NCBI GenBank assembly: GCA_049999725.1
Contig: JBNGIS010016446.1
Span: 1 to 31,041 of the forward strand
Direction of reading: 5' to 3'
DNA from: Haplomitrium mnioides
Taxonomy: Eukaryota > Marchantiophyta > Haplomitriopsida > Calobryales
DNA: 31,041 nucleotides
The position numbers were made by a program, and so were the translations under genes. Of this stretch, positions 22,713 to 31,041 are shown in pieces. The notes under the pieces are model-generated. The model had not been told where the DNA came from. It searched no databases and was given only the letters and a program-made list of their open reading frames with translations. Within the stretch, counting starts at the first letter, position 1, and the number at the start of each line of letters is the position of its first letter.

Positions 22713-23140
22713 GAAAGCCCCTATCGGGTTATTGTTATTTGTATGTCAAGAGTAAAGTTGTTGGGGGTCATTTTCTCAGCGATATGTGGCTCCCTTGGGG
22801 ATAAACAGTACGGTCTAATTATCTGTTTATCTGTGTTTCCCTCAATTCTGACACTGTACAGAAGCACTAACAGTGTACTGCAATGGGGAGTCAAAACCTG
22901 CCAGACTATCAAGTCAATAGATTCTGTTACTGTTTCCAGTTGAAGCTAGTCTATTGATAGTTTTGGTGCCCTCAGGCAGTTCAGTCTGGCAGGAGTTTAC
23001 ATCATGCATTTTGAGAATAGGAAGAGGACTTCATATAACCTCTATGTCAAGGGCCTTATACCCACAGAATACAGAGATTATCCTTCTACTATATTCCTGT
23101 GGCTCAGCTGAATAATTTAACTGGAACTGGGTTATTTGTG

Positions 23141-23146
23141 AATAAA
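23141..23146 (+). terminator. Candidate poly(A) signal of PP4R3
   Basis: AATAAA in an otherwise gene-free stretch about 720 bases after the stop codon. Plant poly(A) signals are loose, so this is only a candidate. Confidence 0.3.
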
Positions 23147-23160
23147 AGCCTTAGTGGGTC

Positions 23161-24300
23161 CCCACCATTCTCGACTTGCTGTTATAGTGGTAGTGCACAT
23201 AATTTAGAGCTACATAACCTAGCCTAGGTTTGTGAGAAAGTTCTCGTTATTGATTGTCCCCTTTCGAAGTTGGGACTCAAGATTACACCAGCTGCAGTTT
23301 TGGTTCTATTAGTTGAGGACTGTCATGCTTTAATTTGGTGAAGGTGCAGCATTCTGCTTGTAGGTGAACAGGGTTGTTGTCTTCAACTGAGTAACTGTTG
23401 AACCTGTATGATGGAAGGTGGTTCCTCCCAGTGGAGAGGGTGAGGCAATTTCTCACAAATACAAATGTAAACTCTGCTTTGGGAATTGTCTGTTCATTGG
23501 AATAATAATTCAGTGAGGTTTCCAACCCTCAATTCTAAGTCGAATGCGAATTTTTGACATTTCAATGCATGTATTCGGAAGAGCTAATGAATGCTCTTTG
23601 TGGATGGGCAAAGGCCCTTCCTCGAGGTGATCCCAATTTTAATTAGCAATCCAGGAACCAATTCGAGATAGCCTTCCTCCAAAGGATAATTTGTCCAAGG
23701 GGATTATAGACCGATTCGAAACCCTAACTTAGGGAGAAAAGTAAGTATGGGAAGTGTTAGACCATCTGTCACCTATGCGTAGTAAAGGAAGGAAAACAAA
23801 AGAATGACCCTGTGGCCTTTGTTCTGTTTCTTTATATCATTACATAAGGACGGGTTGCAATTCTCACTTGAAAGTGTGCCCTGCATTCTGAAGCTCTAAC
23901 GAAGCTGCAGTATGCATTCTAGAATGGAAGTCTTATAACCAAAGTTCCTAAGCAGCATGTGCACATTCCAGAAGGCTTAGCACCAAGCTACTAAGAAGTT
24001 GTGATGTATATTTCAGAACTCCCTAGCAGGTTAAGGAACAGTCTGAATCTATTTTCAGCAATGCAACAGTAAAATTTGGGTAGCTTGTTTAACTAACAAA
24101 CCAATTAAGTTCTCCACTGATCCTGTAAAAGTATTGTTTCTGGTTTAGTTAATGTATCAAAAAGTGCAAATTTCTCATGCATCATTCAAGTGAAAACTCA
24201 AAGCAATGGTGTTGAAACAATAAGCCCAAAGAGAAGCTGAATTGGTTCCTTCCAAATCTTTTTTTGAATACCATTCATTTTTATCCAATAGCTATGATAC
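23161..24300. other. Spacer, no gene seen
   Basis: No reading frame with a recognisable domain, no RNA gene and no clear element end were found between the PP4R3 3' region and the second gypsy remnant. Confidence 0.55.
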
Positions 24301-25129
24301 TTACATATAAATAGGTTGTATAGGGTAGGGTTCAAGGTTTAGAGAGTTCCTTATTATGCTTAGTGTTTTTTAGCATCACATTGTATAAAATGTTTATTTA
24401 AGGTTAATGCAATGAGTACACAATCATTAGAAACTAGTGTACAGTTATAAGTGAGTATTATATGAACCAAATAGTGAGATGTTGTTGCATTTTCTTTGAG
24501 AAAGTGTTATTGATCAACTTGTTGCTCTCACATTGCTCTAACTTCTACTAATCCACCAACCTACAATGCGCACCAAATTGAAGTCTTTCACATGAATGTT
24601 ACTATTCGTTTTGGAGCACAACTCCCTCATGCATTTTTGGCCCTCATTTTGATGCCTACACATGTAATTCCCCCCCTCCTTTCTTTTGCAATTCCTTTTG
24701 CATATGCATCTACTTTGATCAATCACAAGAATTTGGCATCCACTTCTCATGCCGATTGTCACCTTCTGCATCACATTGCACTTGACCATAATCTTGATTC
24801 CTCATTTCTAATTACTTTGTCTCCTTCTCTTGTTGTACTTTGTGACTTTAGGGTTGTCCCCGTTCTACTATGTATCCTCAAGATCAAATCACAAAACTTG
24901 CTTCTCCTCTCTCTTTAGTTCATTGTCTCTCCTTAATTATTCCCCACATCAGTCTAAAGTAATTGATTTCGTTAGAACTCACTGACTTAAATTACAATTA
25001 TGAAATCAAAGCATTTCTTGACGACAGACTCTTGAGCTCATTTCTCATCCATCGCTCGATTTCAATTTGTCATTTGTAGAGATAACACATAGTGTTGCTC
25101 TCAATGTCTAGTAGCCTCCTAATTTCCAT

Positions 25130-25378
25130 ATGATTTCTCTCTTTGATCTTGAAATGCTTGCAACTTCAATATTCATTGACAACATCCTCATACCCAAAGC
25201 GCATCTTGATACAGGTTTTGCTGTCAGCATCATGATTGAATCTATTATGCAATCCACCGGTTATCCTTCCTCTACTTTGCACAAATCATCATTGGTATTC
25301 TGTCTTGTAAATGGTAGAGAAATTGCCCCACTGGGCGTTCTGAAGAATATCCCTACTTTATTCACAAATCAAGAGTAG
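25130..25378 (+). pseudogene. Retrotransposon protease-like fragment
   Basis: An 82-codon frame contains AHLDTGFAVSIM, which looks like the D-T-G active site of a retropepsin, followed by LVNGREIAPLGVLKNIPTLF, similar to the flap region. It has no complete domain and is surrounded by stops, so it is a fossil of the second gypsy element. Confidence 0.5.
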
Positions 25379-26039
25379 GCACAATTCGTACACTACTGTC
25401 ATAAGCATCTTGCAATGAAATCAATATCAACTTCTCATTGGTCATCTGTAGTTCAAGAAGAGTCATGCTCAGATGAACTTCGGTACATGTACCCTTATGA
25501 TTGGCCCTCTTGACAAGCATGTGTTTCTTTCTCTTACTCTCACTCCTTTGTCTCCAAGAACCAGAAAATTTACAAACTCTTTCACAATGTGTCTTTCGTT
25601 GACTTGATCTTACGATTTCTAGTCCAAGATGTTGCTTCTTTGGATGAGTATGATTTTTTTAGCTCGCCATTTGCTCCCTACGATTTTGTGGATGTGAACT
25701 TCATTGATCTACATGTGATTGCAGAACAACTAATCATAATTAGTCATTTAGCATGATGGGTTTTGTTGCTTCAAGAATTCTAGTTCATTATTTAAGTTCA
25801 ACCACAGCTCAAATATGGTAATTGCAATCTTCTCTCTTGAGTCCTTAGTGACCCAGATCTAGTTTGGTTAGATGGTAGTTTTCCCAATCTATGAGTTTCA
25901 CATATTGCTTTGTTGCTTCCTGTTGACCCTATCTCTGAGCATCTGTTGGTACAATTGTTAGCCCACCCGTGGTATATACATTGATTCCTTTCCTCACCTT
26001 AGAAATCCTCCCTCTTGATCTTATAGTTGACCAAATCTG

Positions 26040-26820
26040 ATCCTTCATTTGATATATAACTCTCTACATTATCGTTTCTGGTCTACTCTATAGAATTGGA
26101 GAAGACTGCGTCCTTTGCCAATGCTTGATTCCTCTGAAAAATTCTTATGTTTTACATGGTTGTCACACATCTACATGTGGAGGACATTTTGTTGGGAAAT
26201 CAACAGCCATGAAAGTTTTATTTTGAGATATTTGTGGCCTACACTCTTGCGGATTCCCACATGTTCTCTAGATCATGAAATGTCTATCCAAAGATAGGTT
26301 GCCCTACGAAAGCACATTAGATACCTCTGGTACCCATTCTCCTTATTTTAGCTTTTGAGAAATGGTGTATGGATTTCACTGGTCCAAAATCCCTCCCTCC
26401 TAAAGTTGCTAGAACTAATACATCCTTATTTCTATAGATTATGTGACAAAATAGGCTGAAGCAATCGCCATTTCTGTCAACAATGCAATATCAGTTGCTT
26501 CATTTCTCTATTCCCATATTTTTACTAGATTTATATGTCCACTTGAAAATTTCAGTGATCGGAGAACTTACTTTTTGAATGGCGTTATTATTGCCTTTAC
26601 AAATCTCTACATTATTTTCCATCAGATGTCAGCCTCTTACCACCTTCAAGTGAATAGCCAAGCCGAATCAACAAACAAAGTTCTCAAATCTATCCTTATG
26701 AAGACTGTTTACGCTCACCGTTCAGATTGGGATGAGCACTTGTCTGCTTTCTCATCAGCTTATCGTTCAATCACCAAATCGATGACATGGTATACTCCCT
26801 TCTACTTAGTCTATGGTTAG
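26040..26820 (+). pseudogene. Integrase fragment of the second gypsy element
   Basis: Around 26095-26210 one frame reads GEDCVLCQCLIP and then CHTSTCGGHFVGKSTAMKVL, the H2C2 zinc-binding segment of gypsy integrases. The core start is damaged by stops and frame changes (26340-26570). The open frame 26575-26820 reads SASYHLQVNSQAESTNKVLK, then HRSDWDEHLSAFSSAYRS and TPFYLVYG, the typical end of the catalytic core containing the third acidic residue (AESTNK). It is not functional. Confidence 0.85.
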
Positions 26821-27240
26821 AAAACCTTACAAACTATTGAGACTTAGGTCCTTTCTGTGAGGATTTCTATTGCCTACCTGAAAGTCATATCAAGTCATTT
26901 CAACACAGCCTAGCCACTCTCCAAAAATTGAATGAGAATCTCGTCATGGCTTCTGCCATTCAGTTCACACATCAATTGTAGGTTGAATATAGATACAATC
27001 GATATATCAAGGATAGATCTTTTCATCTTAATGATTTATTTTTGAATTTTTGACATGTGCTTTATCCGAATCACCTCCAAGTTCACTACACATTGGTCAG
27101 GTCTTTATAGAGTCACAAATGTACATCCACATAGACATATGAGTTTGGAGACCCTTAGCAACATTGTTATTGCTGCACCTTCAAATAACAATTGTGTGAC
27201 ATTTTATTTTTATGTTTTGTCCATGTTTTCGTAATTTTGG

Positions 27241-27974
27241 GTTTGTAGTTTGTCTTTCATTTTAAGCTTTTGTTGCATGTTCGAGAACTTGTCTAAAGCT
27301 TTGTTGGTAAGAGTTTATTCTCCAACTCGTTCCTATTCTTGATATCTCTCTTCTTTTTGTAAGGGCTGCTCAAGCTTAAGCCAAAGGATTTGCTATGATA
27401 GAAGATGGATAGTAATGGTACAATTAAAGACCGCACAATCACAACTATGGAGCTCAATTGGATCTTTATCTAGTCGCTATTGGCTCTGCAACAACTTTAG
27501 CAACGATATTAGAAGATTAGGATTTCCTCTATGTTATATTTTTAATATGTTATGGTTTTTGTTTAGAGTAGAAGATAGTGTTATGATTCCAAAATAGGTA
27601 AGTGCAACTCCAATCAAATCTAACAAATGACAATTGATTGTCAAAAGCAATGAACAGAACCAAATGTTCAATTCTTATATATGGTCACTACACTCATGGG
27701 ATTGTGAGAAGGGGTGTGTTATTTTTTTTGTGATTCTATTTTGTACCTATTTGTGTGTAAACAGTAAAAAAATAAATAACAAGGCATCGAAGATGAGCAT
27801 ACAAGAATAAAGGATAAGGGATAGCAACAAGTGAAGTAAATGCATGAAGAGTTGGTCAAGTGAAGGTGGCTACTAGTAGAGGAAGATAAGGGATGTAGGC
27901 ATTTATCATCTATGAGAAAGTTGGGAAATCAATGAAGAAAGTATAAGAGCATGCATGGATATAGCGATAGACTC
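27241..27974. other. Spacer between gypsy remnant and LINE, nothing recognised
   Basis: AT-rich sequence with short frames only. The bases just left of the poly-T run (27955-27974) would contain one copy of the LINE's target-site duplication, but the partner copy lies outside the window. Confidence 0.5.
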
Positions 27975-28000
27975 TTTTTTTTTTTTTTTTTTTTTTTTTT
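27975..28000 (-). repeat. LINE poly(A) tail
   Basis: An uninterrupted run of 26 Ts on the + strand. Its uniformity argues for a recent insertion, since old tails accumulate substitutions. Confidence 0.95.
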
Positions 28001-28017
28001 GACCGAAAGCAAACATC

Positions 28018-28023
28018 TTTATT
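28018..28023 (-). terminator. LINE poly(A) signal
   Basis: TTTATT on the + strand, read as AATAAA on the minus strand, 17 bases before the poly(A) tail. The spacing is right for the element's own 3'-end signal. Confidence 0.7.
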
Positions 28024-28138
28024 ACTTTCGAGCATCAAAGGTACAACCGCGGCCAGCAATCAGGCTGAGCGGCAAAAAACAGCAACCAATCAATCCCTTT
28101 CGAGATCAAGCCTAGTAAACCAAAGCAGACCCATACCC

Positions 28139-28729
28139 TCAATCCAGATTACTACTAACATCCAGATTCCAGTAAATGTTGTCCTCATCACGGATACAAA
28201 GAAAATGCCTAGCCCCCGAGGTTCTGTCAAAGGTTTCCAGTATTTTTTCTCTCTTTTCTTCGCTTTGGGCCTTCCTCCAGTTTCTACAGGTTTCGTGCCA
28301 AGCTTTCTTACCATACTCGATCAATCTCCTCTAGATTTTCTTCTTTAAGCTGTACATATCCATGTACGACTTTTCGAACACGGCAGTATTCCTGGAGATC
28401 CATATAGAGTAAAGGACTATACCTCTAAGCAGGGACCAGATCTCCTGAGCAATGGACAGGGCCTTCGGAGTTCTGTCGCCTAGGATGCATTGCTGCCAGG
28501 TAGGCTTCCACCTTTTGGAGTTGCCCCAGATAGCAAACACTAATCTGTTAATTATATTCCTTGCCCAATTCCAGATAGATCTGATCCTAGGGCAGAGCCA
28601 GAAACAGTGAATGATGTCTTCCAGAGAGCCCTCCTTGCAGCAGACACACCTTGCATCAATCTCATAACTAGCTTTTTTGTCTTTTTTCTGAAACTCCCAA
28701 CTTGCACTCCTCTTTGGACTATCAGCCAC
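28139..28729 (-). pseudogene. LINE ORF2 C-terminus with RT zinc-binding segment
   Basis: This lies one frame away from the upstream RT part. It reads RCVCCKEGSLEDIIHCFWLC, a C-x2-C...H-x4-C zinc-binding pattern (zf-RVT family) normal for plant LINE ORF2, then SIWNWARNIINR and ISRNTAVFEKSY. A TAG at 28331-28333 interrupts it, and the frame goes on with EYGKKAWHETCRNW to a final TGA at 28139-28141. Confidence 0.85.
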
Positions 28730-31041
28730 ATTAGAGTGGCCTCTTTAGCTGACCTGCTCGCCACCCATATAGCAGTCCATCTGGAGGAGTATTTGGTGTC
28801 TATCGAGCCCTGTGCTTTCCAGCGTTCTAGAACCAGAGTGATTGTTGCTGGTCTGTCCAGGATGAACCGACGGCCATTCTTGGTTGAGTAGCTACTGAGG
28901 GGTGAATTGTCTTTCCATACCCACATTCCAGGGTCCCAATCTCCCACTCCAATAACAGAGCCAAGTAGTTTGTACTCGGCACTCTGATCTTTTGTGATTG
29001 TGCAGACTCTCATTTTCTTCATCATCATTGAAGGAGGGAGCTGGGGTCGAATTCCTTCTATTAACATGGAAGACATTGGTGTGACAAAAAACCATGAGCA
29101 TGACTGGGTGAGGTCAGAGGACTGAGTCATGGTTCCTACCTTCAGATCAGTGTCAGCACTCCACAGGGATATTGCGATGGGGTGTGTGTCCAGACCAGAA
29201 GAGAAGACTCCAGTCTAGTCTCCTTTTCTTAAGTGGCCTGGCCCCTCAAGGAGGAGAGAAGTCCACCTGTCAAGAATCTTATCAATCAGGTCATACCATT
29301 TCTGCTCATGCCTTTTGTGCAGCTGAAACCGTTCCTGCACCTCTGTCCACTCAAGGAATTTGTATGTTTGATGATTCCAGAGGTCCCCAATCATGTTGAT
29401 CCCTGCCTGAGACCACCTCAAGGCTGGCCAGCTCTTATTTGATGCCATCAAAGAATTGTCCCCCATTTTATTCCACCAGATGTTTATGCTCACAACCTCT
29501 TCAAAGGACTCTGGAGCCTTATGTTTTATGGATCTCTTGAGTATTGACCAGGCTTGCCATATCTCATTCCACAATTGCGAGGTCGACTAGCATGAGGATC
29601 TGCAGTCAGCTACTGTCCACAATAGAGAGGGGCCCCAACCTACTTTATTGAGAGGTCTAGCTTGGCAGGCTCTGTACATAAGGAACGTTTTGCATGTAGA
29701 GTCTCTCGGCAGCACAGTCTTCATAATCCACTTTCCCAGTAAGGCTTGAGTCTGGGCATGAATGTCTATCAGTCCCAACCCTCCTTCTTTCTTTCTCCTC
29801 ACGCAGGTTTTCCATGCCACCGGAGCTCTGCAGGTTTCCCCATTTCCTAACCAAAGGAAGTTTCTCACCAGCTGTTTGATTTCCTTAAGCGGGGAGCTGC
29901 CCCCAGTCCAGCAAGAAACAAAGTACCAAATGGATCCCAAGAGGATGTGATTGATGATCAGAAGTCTACATGGTAGGCTGATATATCTGTTACACCAAAA
30001 CTTGAGTTTAGATCTGACTCTGTCCACCAAGGTGTTCTTGATAGCTTGTAGACTGCTTTGAAGTCCAAACGAAATACCAAGGAACTTCAGAATTGTGTCC
30101 TTTTCTGCCCATTTCCAGTTACTGCCAACGTTCCACCCTTGTGGTCTAGGTCGCGAGCTGATCCAAATAGCAGAAGATTTATCCCAGTTGATATTCTGTC
30201 CAGAAGCCTTGGAGAAGGTGCGCAGTACCTCCACTGCCTTTGTCAAGTTCTGTTCTTCTCCTTCCAAGGATAGAAGAGTGTCATCAGCATATTGGGAAAA
30301 AAGGTGATACCTGGCCAAAGGGATAGAGATCCCTTTAATTTGATCAGTGAGCGCTGCATTCTTGAGAAGGTGTTCCAGTGCATCTGCTACCACAAGATAC
30401 AGGAAAGGTGCTAGAGGGCAGCCTTGACGCACTGATCGCTGGATGGGGAATGATCGGGAGGGGATGCCGTTCAGATTGACTGCGGACGTAGCATTGGTGG
30501 TTGTCACCTTAACATATTCAATGAATGTCTGACCAAACCCCATGGCCTCTAGAATTTTGAACAAGAACTCCCAGTCCATTGTGTCATATGCTTTCTCAAA
30601 GTCTACCTTCAGGAAGACACAATCTTGTCCTGTTGAGAGAGCCCAATCCTTGGTCTCAATGGCAGAAATCACATTATCTAGGATGTATCTGTTAGGCAGA
30701 AAAGCTGATTGCTCAGTATTTATGGTTCCTGCCAGAACTTTTTGCAACCTAAGTGAAATCACTTTGGTGAAGATCTTGTATGAAGTATTAAGAAGGGAGA
30801 TGGGTCTCCAGTTGGAGACTAGAGATTTATCGCCACCCTTGTCAATCAAGGAGATCGTGCCTTTGTTGAGCTCTACAGAGAACCAGTGTCTTCTCAACGA
30901 TTCCGAGATCATGGCTACATAGTCTTTGGCTATCCAGTTCCAGCTGCATTTGTAGAATTCACAAAGGAGACCATCTGGTCCTGGGGATTTAAGAATTTCC
31001 ATGCTAGCCAAGGCCTTTAAAAATTCTTGTTCACTGGGAGG
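28552..31041 (-). pseudogene. LINE ORF2 reverse transcriptase, interrupted
   Basis: One frame is open from the window edge at 31041 to a TAG at 29587-29589 (about 484 codons), and the same frame resumes at 29586-29218 and 29214 to about 28725. RT blocks in order: ILKSPGPDGLLCEFYK, NWRPISLLNTSYKIFTKVIS, EQSAFLPNRYILDNV, FLKVDFEKAYDTMDWEFL with the first catalytic Asp, RQGCPLAPFLYLVVADAL, QYADDTLL with the catalytic Asp pair, SGQNINWDKSS and LKFLGISFG. The thumb-like region follows with LPCRLLIINHILLGSIWY and RRKKEGGLGLIDI. The catalytic residues are present. Target-primed reverse transcription would be its role if intact. Confidence 0.93.

Larger units (their letters stand above)
22419..23160 (+). 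other. Probable 3'UTR of PP4R3
   Basis: Non-coding sequence after the TAG. It contains a 45-bp tandem duplication (22623-22712), an imperfect inverted repeat (22893-23000) and AATAAA at 23141-23146, which could be the poly(A) signal. The true end cannot be set without transcripts. Confidence 0.4.
24300..27240 (+). mobile_element. Second, heavily decayed Ty3/gypsy element
   Basis: Pieces of a gypsy polyprotein occur in order on the + strand: a protease-like fragment (25130-25378), a short segment resembling the end of RNase H (about 25950-26000), an integrase zinc-binding segment (about 26095-26230) and the integrase core end (26575-26820). A TATAAATA at 24306-24313 could belong to a 5' LTR. 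The space between protease and integrase is only about 700 bases, too short for RT plus RNase H, so most of that region is deleted. The integrase sequence resembles the non-chromodomain Tat/Athila-like lineage more than the first element. Ends are approximate. Confidence 0.7.
27975..31041 (-). mobile_element. L1-type LINE retrotransposon, 3' portion
   Basis: On the minus strand the element runs from the right window edge to a poly(A) tail seen as 26 Ts at 27975-28000. It contains the RT domain and C-terminal part of ORF2, a CCHC-like zinc-binding segment, a short 3'UTR and AATAAA 17 bases before the tail. ORF1, the endonuclease and the start of RT lie beyond the window. Damage seen is light: three TAG stops (29587-29589, 29215-29217, 28331-28333) and one frameshift (about 28660-28725). 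This suggests a fairly young but dead copy. Confidence 0.93.

Noticed and set aside
29172-30922. Several + strand frames of 60-126 codons
   Set aside because: All lie opposite the LINE ORF2, whose motifs are unmistakable on the minus strand.

Overview
This window looks like nuclear DNA of a land plant. It carries one large multi-exon host gene, AT-rich intergenic DNA, decayed Ty3/gypsy retrotransposons of plant type and a plant L1-type LINE. No bacterial operons, ribosome-binding sites or CRISPR arrays are present. I cannot fix the species. The long introns and mixture of old elements would fit a large-genome plant, perhaps a fern or other non-flowering lineage, but that is a guess.

Layout. 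Bases 1 to about 3990 hold the 3' part of a degenerate chromovirus (Ty3/gypsy) on the + strand: protease, reverse transcriptase, RNase H, integrase and chromodomain remnants, then an LTR-like block with a TATA box. Bases 4.0-8.6 kb are intergenic, AT-rich at first and then GC-richer from about 4.7 kb. This stretch has several diverged short tandem repeats, a GC-rich hairpin block with a TATA-like box, and a G-quadruplex-type (GGGAT)n tract. Bases 8755-22418 are the one convincing host gene: a 25-exon gene on the + strand for the PP4R3/SMEK (PSY2-like) regulatory subunit of protein phosphatase 4. I read it by splicing 24 GT-AG introns into a continuous frame of 980 codons plus stop. Intron 17 contains a tandem array of ~536-bp units interrupted by a 10-N assembly gap. 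Bases 22.4-24.3 kb are the 3'UTR and spacer. Bases 24.3-27.2 kb hold a second, much more decayed Ty3/gypsy element (protease-like and integrase pieces; most of RT is missing). Bases 27975-31041 on the - strand are the 3' two to three kilobases of an L1-type LINE, with a largely open RT frame, a zinc-knuckle region, AATAAA and a poly(A) tail.

The host gene works alone here; the flanking elements are unrelated passengers. I found no new multi-gene system. The observations most worth checking are the intron-17 tandem array and the sequence probably missing under its gap, a perfect 8-bp hairpin 6 bases upstream of the PP4R3 start codon, and the repeated occurrence of 45-47 bp tandem duplications across unrelated parts of the window.
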